A DNA stretch of 64,000 nucleotides. Origin: CAZSRX01 sp964609675 [NCBI: uncultured Bacteroidota bacterium]. GTDB taxonomy: Bacteria; CLD3; SB21. The stretch is from positions 40,171-104,170 of the forward strand of contig CAZSRX010000006.1 of assembly GCA_964609675.1 (NCBI GenBank). Reading direction: 5' to 3'. Every line of letters begins with the position of its first letter. Within the stretch, counting starts at the first letter, position 1. The notes under the pieces are model-generated. The model was not told the origin of the DNA. It was given only the letters and a program-made list of their open reading frames with translations, and did no database searches. Shown here piece after piece: positions 10,429-20,800 of the stretch. The position numbers and the translations under genes were made by a program.

Positions 10429-12135
10429 TTATGATTTCCCGGTCCAATCAGGGCCGGAAATATCGTCAAAGAAATAATAAGTTTTCTTCCTTTTTTCTTT
10501 AGCCGTCACACCGCCTTTACGTATCAGTTCATTCAGTATGGCCACCGTCTGATCTACATTCTTCTCCAGATATTCGGCCGCTTCCTCTGCCAGAAAACCC
10601 TGGTTTCTCATTTTAGCCAGTTCCCGAAGCAACGCCCGGTAATCTTCATCCGAACGCATATAATCCGGAAAATCATAATTAATATCCCCGTCGGGAAGAT
10701 AAGCCGGTTGGCCGTTCATTTTTAAAGCCGCTTCTTCAAGAACGGTTTTCATGATTTCTTCGGAAACATTCATATCGCGGGCGGCGGTTTTTAATCGGAC
10801 CACGCCGTGGTGGCTGGTGATATATTGGACCATATTTTCCGATGCTTTTTTACGTTTATCGGCGTTAATGCTTCTCTGACCGATAATTATAAGAAACACA
10901 AAAAAACCGATAATGACTGCGGAGGAAATCCAACAGGCAGAACCCCAGAATCCATCATCGTCCGATGCGGCTTCCTCGGGTGCTAATGGAATAACCTGCA
11001 TGCTGTGTATAATAAATCGTGTATTACTTGACGCTATGAGTCCAAAATCACTCCCCTGCCCCGTTCGGTCTCCAGCGGAAATAATCAGTTTATCGTCCAC
11101 ATATAATTTCAGCGAATCCCCGCGGCATTCCCCGCCGAGTTTGAATGGTTCACGCTCGCTGAAATCAGTAAGAAAACCTTTAGTTACCGTAGATAAATAT
11201 CCGGTTTTTGATTGCATAATGGAGGCACTTTTGTTTGCGTTAATAACAAATCCGAAATAGTTCTGATAGGGATGGGACCTGACCGCTATACCCGCCCATC
11301 CGTCCATAACGCCAAACCGCTCCACCGTACCGATTAATTCAATATAATAATCTCTCTGAGGGGATTTCTGCTCAAGGATCTGCTGGGCCCGGTAATCATC
11401 AATAATAAAATATCCATTTTCTCTGAATGCAAAAGGACTTTCAGACCAGTGGTTGACCTTCTTCATGAAGTCGTCATAAAAGATACAATTATTCCTTGGA
11501 ACCAGGTCATATTCCTTATATAAAGTTTCCGGAATGTATGTGTAATGTTCAGGAACGGCAGACTCGTTCTTAAACACTTTCAGATCGTCGAAATGTACAT
11601 GAGAACTGCCGTAAGTAACCATGCCGATTGAACCCTGCTTATAATCCGAGTCTTTTATACGCGCGAGCATCTTGCCATTTGCAAATAGTATTATTGAATC
11701 ATTCTTGCACTGAACACGCAAATAATTAATTCCGGCGGAGTTAATGCGATGATCCTCTTTCCATGGTAGGATATCTACCCATTTATCGTTCTTGACTTTG
11801 CCAACATAATAAGATCCGTTGGCGGAGATACCGAATGAGTAATGATGCCCGTTATCTTTATAACGGAAGACCATCCCGTAACCATGACCGGAGGAACCGC
11901 CCATAAATTCAGTCCGGATTTCCATAATAAAATCCGTGAAGAACAACGTATCGGCCGGTATTAGAGTATTTTGATTAGCATAAATATGATATGCGCCGTC
12001 TTGATAATAGGCGTTGGTATACGCCTTAAAGTTCTTGGGCTGACTGAAGTCATTTTCATAAATTATCTGTGACCATGCGGCCGTAAGATGGACTCCGGTA
12101 AACATTAAGATACAGCCGATGACTTTTATATTCAT
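10429..12135 (-). CDS. Jelly-roll sensor / single-TM / double winged-helix-like protein (paralogue 3)
   Basis: 568 residues. It has a signal peptide, then two LamG-like domains (YGMVFRYKDNGHHYSFGI, LFANGKML, HVHFDDLKVF in the first; AGIAVRSHPYQNYFGFVI in the second). A membrane helix at about 400-420 (WISSAVIIGFFVFLIII) is followed by a basic loop and two cytoplasmic winged-helix-like segments. The first ends [13 protein letters not shown]; the second is about residues 500-560. It is the first of the three paralogues to be transcribed, 73 bases after the stop of the E2 gene. Tandem duplication with divergence is the simplest origin of the triad. Confidence 0.75.
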   Translation of the reverse strand: MNIKVIGCILMFTGVHLTAAWSQIIYENDFSQPKNFKAYTNAYYQDGAYHIYANQNTLIPADTLFFTDFIMEIRTEFMGGSSGHGYGMVFRYKDNGHHYSFGISANGSYYVGKVKNDKWVDILPWKEDHRINSAGINYLRVQCKNDSIILFANGKMLARIKDSDYKQGSIGMVTYGSSHVHFDDLKVFKNESAVPEHYTYIPETLYKEYDLVPRNNCIFYDDFMKKVNHWSESPFAFRENGYFIIDDYRAQQILEQKSPQRDYYIELIGTVERFGVMDGWAGIAVRSHPYQNYFGFVINANKSASIMQSKTGYLSTVTKGFLTDFSEREPFKLGGECRGDSLKLYVDDKLIISAGDRTGQGSDFGLIASSNTRFIIHSMQVIPLAPEEAASDDDGFWGSACWISSAVIIGFFVFLIIIGQRSINADKRKKASENMVQYITSHHGVVRLKTAARDMNVSEEIMKTVLEEAALKMNGQPAYLPDGDINYDFPDYMRSDEDYRALLRELAKMRNQGFLAEEAAEYLEKNVDQTVAILNELIRKGGVTAKEKRKKTYYFFDDISGPDWTGKS

Positions 12136-12208
12136 AATCGTATGCCGGAAAAAAAATTACCGCACAGAATAAGCCGTGCTCTAGAGGTCAAAACCGTGCT
12201 GTCTTTGT

Positions 12209-13507
12209 TTACAGTGGCGTATTACTATCAAAGTTTTCGAGGTAATACCGCACGCGCTCCAGATACGACGCGCCAAGCGCTCCGTCCACGACGCGGTGGT
12301 CATAGGAAAGCGCGGCATACATCATGGGCCGGATGACAATCGCATCGCCTTCAGGCGTTTCAGACACCATGGGCCGTTTGGTAATCGCGCCGACGGCGAG
12401 AATAGCTACCTGCGGCTGGTTGATAATCGGAAATCCGATGAGCGATCCGAATCCGCCCATGTTGGTCAGCGTAATGGTGCCGTCCTGGATTTCTTCGGGT
12501 TTGAGCTTCTTGGTCCGGGCACGATCAGCAAGGTCGTGTACGGCGCGGGCAAGGCCGGTCAGGTTGAGCATGTCGGCGTCACGGATTACCGGCACAATCA
12601 ATGCCGTGTTGTTCTCGATCGATACCGCCATACCGAAGTTGATATAATGTTTACGGATGATGTTGGTACCATCCACGGATACGTTGATCATCGGAAAATC
12701 CTTGACGGCTTTAACCATGGCATCGATGAAGAACGGTGTAAACGTTAGCCGGAACCCTTCTTTCCGCTCGAAGTCCTTTTCATGAAGTTTCTTAAAGTTA
12801 ACAATCCGCTGCATATTGATTTCCGTCAGTGAATAGACGTGCGCCGAGGTGTCCAGACTGCGCCGCATATGCTCGGCCGTCAACTGGCGCACATTGGACA
12901 TCGGAATGACTTCGGAGCGGGCCGTATTATAACTATACGTAACCGGCGTTACCGTCTTACTGGGTATGGCCGTTGGTGCCTTGGTCGTTACCAGCCCTTT
13001 GGATCGTTTATCGAGGTAATTCATGACATCTTCTTTTGTTACGCGACCACCGAGCCCGGAACCTTCAATGGTATCCAGTTCGGCCTGCGTAATGCCTTCG
13101 ACTTTAGCAATGTTTTTGACCAGCGGGGAATAAAAGCGTTCACTTAAAATTTTCTTTTCTTTCTGAATAGATGTTGGGGCTTCAGAAACGGGCTCTTTTA
13201 CAGTACCGGCAGATGTTTCAGCAACCTGTGGGATTTCAGGAATCGACGTTATGGCGGCTCCGGCCGCGGCATCCGTATCAATACGGGCTATCAGCGCGCC
13301 GACAGCCACCGTCTGTCCCTCCGATGCCAGCAGTTCCACCACAACCCCGCTGACCGGCGAAGGGATTTCGGAGTCCACTTTATCGGTACTAATCTCCAGA
13401 ACGGTCTCGTCCTTGAGAATTTTATCTCCGACTTTTTTATACCATTTGAGTATTTTTCCCTCGGTGATGCTTTCACCCATCTGGGGCATAACCATGTCAA
13501 CTTTCAT
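12209..13507 (-). CDS. Dihydrolipoyl acyltransferase, E2 component of a 2-oxoacid dehydrogenase complex
   Basis: 432 residues. It has one lipoyl domain with the lipoylated lysine at about K43 (EISTDKVDSEIPSP) and an Ala/Pro/Thr-rich linker. A peripheral subunit-binding domain follows at about 125-165 (SPLVKNIAKVEGI, GRVTKEDVMNYL). The C-terminal catalytic domain carries HRVVDG with H404 and D408. It transfers an acyl group from lipoamide to CoA in the cytoplasmic multienzyme core. One lipoyl domain and the sequence style favour 2-oxoglutarate or branched-chain/acetoin-type complexes, but the substrate cannot be set from sequence alone. E1 and E3 genes are not adjacent. RBS AAGGAA precedes the ATG. 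Confidence 0.92.
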   Translation of the reverse strand: MKVDMVMPQMGESITEGKILKWYKKVGDKILKDETVLEISTDKVDSEIPSPVSGVVVELLASEGQTVAVGALIARIDTDAAAGAAITSIPEIPQVAETSAGTVKEPVSEAPTSIQKEKKILSERFYSPLVKNIAKVEGITQAELDTIEGSGLGGRVTKEDVMNYLDKRSKGLVTTKAPTAIPSKTVTPVTYSYNTARSEVIPMSNVRQLTAEHMRRSLDTSAHVYSLTEINMQRIVNFKKLHEKDFERKEGFRLTFTPFFIDAMVKAVKDFPMINVSVDGTNIIRKHYINFGMAVSIENNTALIVPVIRDADMLNLTGLARAVHDLADRARTKKLKPEEIQDGTITLTNMGGFGSLIGFPIINQPQVAILAVGAITKRPMVSETPEGDAIVIRPMMYAALSYDHRVVDGALGASYLERVRYYLENFDSNTPL

Positions 13508-13603
13508 GAAAGTTCCTTTCGTGGTTGGTCTTTTTTGGCTGTAATGTACAGGGTTGGTACATAAAAAAAGATATTATAAATTGCTGTCTCTTTCAACTAC
13601 TTT

Positions 13604-16063
13604 TTACGGATGGCCCCAGAGGACATACCCCGCCCAGAAAGCCGGATGAAAATAATGATCGGAACGTATAAACGAGCATTTGGTCGCCTGCAGAGCCTCA
13701 TTCTTACGCAGGCCCGTGTTATATCGGTAACGGTAAAACTGAATCATAAATTCCGCGGTCGACTCATCATAAACATTCCACAAGGTGGATAATACCGTCT
13801 GGCTGCCGGCGGCCAGAAATGCACGGTTCAGACTCAGCATGCCTTCGCTCATCAGCAACGGCCCTTTGGAGGTCGCGCAGGCTGACAGCGTTACGAGATC
13901 CGTCTGAATATTCAAACCGGCAACTTCATCGCTCGTGAGATAACCATCCTCAGAAAATCCCGGGCTGAGAATGAGGGCCGACCATTCTGATTGATGTTCA
14001 TGATGCACAGCATGCACCGCGAAATGGGCCAGAGATATTTTATCCCATGCGGCTGATTTGACAGTGGCCTCATCGGCCTTTATGGTGACAGCGTCAGGAA
14101 TGATACGCATTAATGAGTCGCGCTCCCGTTGTGTATGCGGTAAATCCTCAAAAGGAACATCGGAATATATATTGACCCTACCGTTGTAATACGGCTTGGC
14201 AATCAACAGACTTGGTAAACCCGTTACCAATGGATTTCTTCTGCGGATGCCTAAAAAATAATAAGAAGGTGCATACGTAACAGAATAATCTTCGATTAAA
14301 TAGCGTTTACCGTCCCAAAGCGTCTCAAAAGGCAAATGATGCAATATGCCATCCGGGACAATGAACAATTGGCGGTATTGGTTCATTTGGGTAACCGGAT
14401 GGATAATTTTTAGGTATAACTCATTGCCAAGCTGCCGGATTCGTTTCAGGGGTGTGTGTTTATTACTGGTCATTACAATATATTCTGAAAGAATTTTTTT
14501 GAGTTCTTTATCATTGCAAAGGGAATAGCATTGTAAATCATCACGCGTCCGGACAAATACATACCAGCTATCTTTCAGCAGGCAATATTCAAGCAAAGCC
14601 GTTGAATCGGAGAGAGAATAAGAGTTTACCAAAGCGGAATCCCGTTCGGCCAGTTTATCCGTCAGATATCGGTTTTTTGAGCGGTCGATAATATGAAAAG
14701 CATCGCTGATTCTATTACATTCGATAAGAAAAGCGGCATAATTACGATAAAGTTTTAATCGCTCGGATTCTAGAAAGTGAGTCGTCAGCTGCCTAACGCG
14801 AATACTACTTCGGTGGCGGTCCAAGGAGTGTACGGCTTCAGAAAATAACGAATCCGCTCTGGCGGTATTTCCGGTTTTCCTATAATACAGGGCAAGCCGG
14901 TAAAGAGGCTCCCATATATAATCATTCAGTCCGTTTGTCCGTAATAACTCATAGGCCGCTTTAAAACATGTTACGGCCGAATCGTCATTACCGGTTTTCA
15001 GAAGAAATTCTCCGAAATCGGTCAGAATGCCGCTTTCTTCATTGATTCGTTTCAAGCGGCGTGACAATGATAAAGCTTCGTAAAAAAATATGCCCGCCTT
15101 TTTACGCTCCCGCTCCTGATACACCATCGCCAGATTATATAACCAATCGGCCATTCCGATGGAGTCACGCTGTTCTTTGGCCAAATCAAAAGCGCGTGAG
15201 AGAAATTCCACGGCTTTCTTATATTTGCCAAGATCCCTGAATGTGATGCCCATGTTGCCGTAAATCAGACCAAGACCCGATGAATCACCCAGAGTTTCAA
15301 AGAGCCGCCGGGCTTTTTCATAATATTTAAGGCTTTTATGAAAGTCGTTCAATTCGTTGTACAGATTGCCAAGATTGACATAATCCGTTGCAAGATCATG
15401 ATGCCGTTTAAGCTTTCGATCTATTTCCACGCTGGCTTCATAATGCCGTAGGGATGCCGAGTAATTGCCCGTTTCACGATATAGAATACCATAGTTGCTC
15501 AATATAAAGGATTCCAGCGGCTGGTCCTTCCTGCTCCGCGCCATCGAAAGGGCCGTATCGAGATTAGACAAAGCAAACATGAATCGGGAGTTGCGCATGT
15601 GTAAAATAGCCCGGGCGTTATATATATAACCGGACAAGCTATCGACGCCTGTTCCCGGGTTTATCGAAAAAGCCCTTGCCAGCATCGTATCCGCTTTATC
15701 ATAGTCCGCTATGTCAATCCGAAGCAAGGAATAATGATACAGCATTTCCCGATAAAGACACAAATTCTTTGTTTCGTGTTTGATAAGCGTATCGTAAACA
15801 TCCATTGCTTGGATATTTCGACCTGTGTAATAATAGGCTTTTGCCACCTTACATAACGCGGCAAAATCGCTGTCCGAATGTATTGTAATCGGCAACCGGG
15901 ATTCATAGAATGCAATCAGATCGGTATAAGCTTGCTTTTCAAAAAGATGGTTTACAGGCCGGTACCAATGGCCCTCTGCGCTGTTATTTCCCTCCTGCCC
16001 CATGGCTGGCCCAACAGACAAAAGGACATACCATATGCCAGCTATAAAAAAAAACCGAAACAT
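13604..16063 (-). CDS. Secreted TPR-CHAT domain protein (caspase-like HetF/separase-type protease fold)
   Basis: 819 residues with an N-terminal signal peptide (FFFIAGIWYVLLSVGPAMGQ). The middle (about 60-430) is a TPR superhelix, with recurring ATDYVNLGNLYNELNDF and GLIYGNMGITFRDLGKYKK units. The C-terminus is a CHAT domain with the His-Cys dyad in place: H684 (FAVHAV) and C729 (LSACAT). It ends with the usual FWAGYVLWG. CHAT proteins are caspase-like cysteine proteases, often activated through their TPR part. Here the protein is predicted to be exported, so the target is probably periplasmic or outer-membrane. It starts 10 bases after the foldase gene and is likely co-transcribed with it. 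Confidence 0.88.
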   Translation of the reverse strand: MFRFFFIAGIWYVLLSVGPAMGQEGNNSAEGHWYRPVNHLFEKQAYTDLIAFYESRLPITIHSDSDFAALCKVAKAYYYTGRNIQAMDVYDTLIKHETKNLCLYREMLYHYSLLRIDIADYDKADTMLARAFSINPGTGVDSLSGYIYNARAILHMRNSRFMFALSNLDTALSMARSRKDQPLESFILSNYGILYRETGNYSASLRHYEASVEIDRKLKRHHDLATDYVNLGNLYNELNDFHKSLKYYEKARRLFETLGDSSGLGLIYGNMGITFRDLGKYKKAVEFLSRAFDLAKEQRDSIGMADWLYNLAMVYQERERKKAGIFFYEALSLSRRLKRINEESGILTDFGEFLLKTGNDDSAVTCFKAAYELLRTNGLNDYIWEPLYRLALYYRKTGNTARADSLFSEAVHSLDRHRSSIRVRQLTTHFLESERLKLYRNYAAFLIECNRISDAFHIIDRSKNRYLTDKLAERDSALVNSYSLSDSTALLEYCLLKDSWYVFVRTRDDLQCYSLCNDKELKKILSEYIVMTSNKHTPLKRIRQLGNELYLKIIHPVTQMNQYRQLFIVPDGILHHLPFETLWDGKRYLIEDYSVTYAPSYYFLGIRRRNPLVTGLPSLLIAKPYYNGRVNIYSDVPFEDLPHTQRERDSLMRIIPDAVTIKADEATVKSAAWDKISLAHFAVHAVHHEHQSEWSALILSPGFSEDGYLTSDEVAGLNIQTDLVTLSACATSKGPLLMSEGMLSLNRAFLAAGSQTVLSTLWNVYDESTAEFMIQFYRYRYNTGLRKNEALQATKCSFIRSDHYFHPAFWAGYVLWGHP

Positions 16064-16072
16064 ATGGCGGAA

Positions 16073-17824
16073 TCACTTAATCACGATTTCATACACCGGC
16101 TTCAAATTGTCCTCAAATGTCTGCACCGAAAATTGTTGATACAACCCCGCTATCCATGCGTTATAAGCTGTGTGCCACTGATATTCATATAAATCCTTGC
16201 TGACCTGATCTTTTACTTCCTCAAACCGTTTTTGCCTGCCCGGTTTTTTGCCAGTCAGTTTGATGATAGAGTAACCGCCACCGGTCCATGAAAAAGGCTC
16301 GCTGACCTGACCTTCTGTGAGTTCCCATGCTTTTAGTGTTAGCTCCTGATTGCGCTTTACGGGAACCCAACCGGTATGGTCGCAGCGAAAACCCTCGGCG
16401 TTTTTCGCCTCTTTAAATATTTTTTCAAAATTCTTCTCTTTCACAATCCGCTGATGATACTGGTTGATTAAATTCGGATCCTTGCCAAATATTTCCGAAA
16501 AATTCACTTCATCCGGCGTACGATACCGGTCGGCATTATCCTCATAAAACTTCCTGCGTAAGGAATCATTTAGCTGAATGGTAGCGGTGACTTTTTCATT
16601 AATTAACCAATCGGCGCAAAGGCGGTCTTGGAATCGATACACTTTGAGTCGGTCTTCATCGGTTAAGTCAAGATTGTTCTTTCTGGCGTCAAGGGCCAGA
16701 ACCCGCGTAGCGGCAATCTTACGCAGGCCGGTTTTCAGTTTATTCATATCGAGTTTAACTTTTTCCTTGTTGACGCGCATAGCATAAACGATCTCATCAA
16801 CGGTAATTTGCCCCCCCTTGAAAAACGCCAGAACAGCCTGCCGCTCATCCTCTGTGAATAATCCAGCGACGTCCTTTGAAGTCTTTGCTGCGTTATATTT
16901 TTTCAGAAACCAAGCCGACCGATTTTCATGAACAATAAACTCGTAGGATTTCAGCAGACTGTCAGTAAGCAGGTCCGTACGTTGCTGTATCTCATCGGCA
17001 CGATGGGCAGCTAACTGACGAATCAGGTCGCTAATAATAACCGGCCTGAGGATTGCTATGGGCGGCAGATTCTTTACCGGTTTGCGCTCTATGATACGGA
17101 AGATATGATAACCATCCCTGCTTTCAAGCGGCGCAAGAATTGCGTTGTCTTTCGCCTGATAGAGCACATCCCGGTATGCCGGATCAATTTTTGCATAACT
17201 GGAATATCCGATTTTACCGCCGCGACTGCGTGTGGCCGTATTATCAGAAAATAATTCAGCCAGTTCCTCAAAACGCTCAGGAGATTTCTGAAGTACTTTA
17301 TAGAGTGAATCGGCCAGTTCCCGCGCCTCAGCCGGTGTCCGCTTTGGGCGTTCGGAATCTTTAATCTTAAATGTCGGATACGCGTCGTGATAGATAAAAA
17401 TATGTTGCAGATTCAGATCCATAGACATCTTGGAATAATAATCCCGTATCAGCGAATCGGGAACCAGCGGACTATAAACTTTTTCAATGAGTAAGCGGCC
17501 GTAAAGTATTTCATCGGTAAAATTGGATACATCCCGTTTGATCTCGGGAATATTAGAAATGCGGCCATCGCGTGCAGCGCGTTGAATTAAACGCTGGCGC
17601 ACCAGTTCATCCAGTATCCGTTTACGTTCGCTGGCCTTCGTGGGATCCGCTTTGCGGAATTTTTCAGTCTGAAAGGTTTCTTTGAAATCCGCCAAGGTCA
17701 ACGTGTCGTCGCCGATGACGGCAACGATAACGGATTCATCACTAAAATCCGTTACAGGTTTTTTAGAACTGCAACCGGCTATCAGTATTATAATTATAAA
17801 AATGAATATTCTTTGAACGGACAT
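16073..17824 (-). CDS. PpiC/SurA-type peptidyl-prolyl isomerase lipoprotein
   Basis: 583 residues. It has a lipoprotein signal with lipobox LIAGC at residues 15-19, so it should be lipid-anchored in the periplasm. A SurA/PrsA-like N-terminal chaperone part contains EILYGRLLIEKVYSPLVP. A parvulin domain follows at about 135-245 (LQHIFIYH, FSDNTATRSRGGKIGY, GYHIFRII). A second, weaker parvulin-like segment lies at about 440-560 (GWVPVKRN, FSWTGGGYSIIKL). It should catalyse prolyl isomerisation and help fold outer-membrane or secreted proteins. RBS AGGAG precedes the ATG. It lies between mfd and the TPR-CHAT gene in a minus-strand run. Confidence 0.88.
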   Translation of the reverse strand: MSVQRIFIFIIIILIAGCSSKKPVTDFSDESVIVAVIGDDTLTLADFKETFQTEKFRKADPTKASERKRILDELVRQRLIQRAARDGRISNIPEIKRDVSNFTDEILYGRLLIEKVYSPLVPDSLIRDYYSKMSMDLNLQHIFIYHDAYPTFKIKDSERPKRTPAEARELADSLYKVLQKSPERFEELAELFSDNTATRSRGGKIGYSSYAKIDPAYRDVLYQAKDNAILAPLESRDGYHIFRIIERKPVKNLPPIAILRPVIISDLIRQLAAHRADEIQQRTDLLTDSLLKSYEFIVHENRSAWFLKKYNAAKTSKDVAGLFTEDERQAVLAFFKGGQITVDEIVYAMRVNKEKVKLDMNKLKTGLRKIAATRVLALDARKNNLDLTDEDRLKVYRFQDRLCADWLINEKVTATIQLNDSLRRKFYEDNADRYRTPDEVNFSEIFGKDPNLINQYHQRIVKEKNFEKIFKEAKNAEGFRCDHTGWVPVKRNQELTLKAWELTEGQVSEPFSWTGGGYSIIKLTGKKPGRQKRFEEVKDQVSKDLYEYQWHTAYNAWIAGLYQQFSVQTFEDNLKPVYEIVIK

Positions 17825-17850
17825 TATTGTTCTCCTGACTGGTAAAAATA

Positions 17851-20800
17851 TTAATTAATAAGATTTTTTAAATCCCGGATGACCCTGTGTAGTGTTTCTG
17901 TTGAAGCCGATACGGACTCCCCGGTATTCTCGCGCGACTGCCTACCGGATAAACCAATGACCGCGTCTAACCGGCTGGCGCTCTGCCTGAATTTAACCTG
18001 CGGTACTCGGGATAATAATAAATCAATTTTATCCGTAATGGACGTATCGTTATGGCGGCCCGAGCCGTCCGCATGAAAACTTAATATATATTTATTTTCA
18101 TCAATATCAATACGTTCCGCCCCGAATGCATCCGCTAAAATTTTTATTTCGACTGAGCGAATCAGGTTCTGCGTTTCCGTTGGTAACGGCCCAAAACGAT
18201 CGCGTAATTCCTGTTCAAGGGACGTCAGTTCTTCGTGGCTGCGGATATCAGACAGTTGCTTATAGATGCGTATGCGTTCGGCGCTCACATTGACATAATC
18301 ATCGGGCAGGAACGTGTCGGCATGGATAATCACGCGGGTCTTGATCTCACGCGGGGGTGAAGTCAACGCCGAATCCGGCGTCAGGGACAGACCCTGTTCG
18401 GATTTCAACTCGCCGATGGCTTCGTCTACAATCCGGCAGTATAGTTCAAAACCGACGGCATTGATGAAACCGCTTTGCTCAGCTCCCAGCAGATTACCCG
18501 CGCCGCGGATTTCGAGATCGCGCATGGCGATACGAAATCCCGAGCCCAGTTCGGTGTATTCTTCAATGGCCTGGAGCCGCCGTAACGATTCCTGCGGTAA
18601 GCGGCTCAGCGGCGGCGTCAGCAGATAACAATACGCCTGCGCGTTCGAACGCCCGACGCGGCCGCGTAACTGATACAGTTGCGCCAGCCCGTATTGATGC
18701 GCATGATCAATTATAATGGTGTTGACATTGGGAATATCGATGCCGTTCTCGATGATGGTTGTGGCCAGCAGGACATCATACTCCTTTTTCAGAAACTTGT
18801 GAATAACATCTTCCACGCGATGCGGCGTCATCTGGCCGTGTACGATGGCAATGCGCGCAGCCGGTACGGCGGCCTGCACGGTCGCCGCGACCTGCCCGAT
18901 GCTCTGGACGCGGTTATGGACATAATATACCTGTCCGCCGCGGTGAATCTCCTTCATAACAGCTTGATGGATGAGCTTCTCGTCAAACTGAGTGATTTCG
19001 GTTTTTACGGGTAAACGGTCTTGCGGCGGCGTCTGAATCAGGGATAAATCCCGTCCGCCCATCAGTGAAAAATGCAGGGTCCGCGGGATTGGAGTCGCCG
19101 TAAGCGTGAGCGTATCCACGGTAGCCTTTATTTTCTTGAGTTTTTCCTTGTGCGCTACACCAAACCGCTGTTCTTCATCGACAATCAGAAGGCCCAGGTC
19201 TTTGAACTTCACGTCTGCGGACAGCAATCGGTGCGTGCCTATTACAATATCTAGTTCGCCGCGCTCCAGCTTTTCAAGGATTTGTTTCTGCTGTTTGGGC
19301 GTTTTAAAACGCGAAAGCACATCAATATTTACGGGAAATTCTTTCATGCGGCGCATCAATGTTTCGTAATGCTGTTCGGCGAGAATGGTTGTCGGCACAA
19401 GTATCGCAACCTGTTTGCTGTCCTGTACGGCTTTGAACGCCACGCGAAGGGCCACTTCAGTTTTACCGTATCCAACGTCGCCGCATACGAGCCGGTCCAT
19501 CGGCACGCCGGATTCCATGTCCTGCTTGATCTCCGCCGTCACCTTGGCCTGATCGGGCGTATCCTCAAACTCGAAGGCCGCTTCCAGTTCATACTGCATC
19601 AGGCCGTCCGGCGAAAACGCAAAACCCTTACCGGCTTTGCGCTCCGCGTACAATTTTATCAGATCGCCGGCAATATCTTTGATGGATTTTTTTGTACGTG
19701 TCTTGAGGCGTTCCCAGTCAGCCGAACCGAGTTTATTCAATCTGGGTTCAACGCCTTCTTCGCCTGTAAATTTCTGAACGCGTGCAAAGTGTTCCAAAGG
19801 CACGTATAATTTGTCGTTGCCGTGATACAGCAGTTTCAGACATTCTTCCGTGTGATCGCCCGAAGTAACTTTCTCCAGTCCTGCAAACCGCGCAATGCCG
19901 TGATCGATATGCACCACGTAATCACCGGGTTTCAGGGTCTGCAAATGCCGAAGCGCCTGCGCCGACCGGAATTTCCGTACCGGGCGAACACGTTTGATCC
20001 TACCAAAAATCTGATGGTCGGTATAGATAGCCAGGCGGTTTACAATATCATAAAATCCTTCCTGCAGTTCCCCGTGGGTTATCGAAAATGCCATAGCCGT
20101 ATCGTTGGAATCGTATTCGAGAATTTCTTCCAGTCGCTGCGCCTGCGTTTTGTCATCGCACAGAATATAGGTAAACAGGCCCGCTGCCGTATTCTTCGCA
20201 AGGGTTTCTCTTAAAATTTTCAGGTGGCCTCCGAACGTATCAGCAGATTGCATTTCAAACGCTACCGTCTCATAGATTCTTCCTGAGAGACGGCAAAGAT
20301 GGACCTGCTGAAATCCGTTCAGACGGTTTGTTATTTCCTCTCTCTTCGCATAGATAATTTCAGGAAGCGGAATGGCATGATCGGTTTTTCTCAGATATTG
20401 ATAACGCTCGTGAATTTCGGATTCTATGGCATCCATTTGCGAATTTACAAGGTCCGGCTCATAAAAAACCAAAAGCCCGTCCGGATGGAAATAATCGGTT
20501 AACAGACTGTTTTCGGAAGCGGGTGAAGCCTGCGCCGTTGCGTTTTCGGGATAAATGCATGCGTCGGATATCGTCCGCAGCGACCGTTGCGTAAAAAGAT
20601 CGAATTCGCGCACGGTTTCTACTTCATTCCCGTTGAATTCTATGCGCAAGGGCTGCTCCCGGCCGTAAGGATATACATCGATAATGCCGCCCCGAATGGC
20701 ATATGTGCCGGCCTGATCCACAATGTCCTGGCGTTCATAACCCATCATGCCCAGTATGTCGCCAAGGTCTTTGAAATCATAGGTAGCTCCGGCCTGAAAC

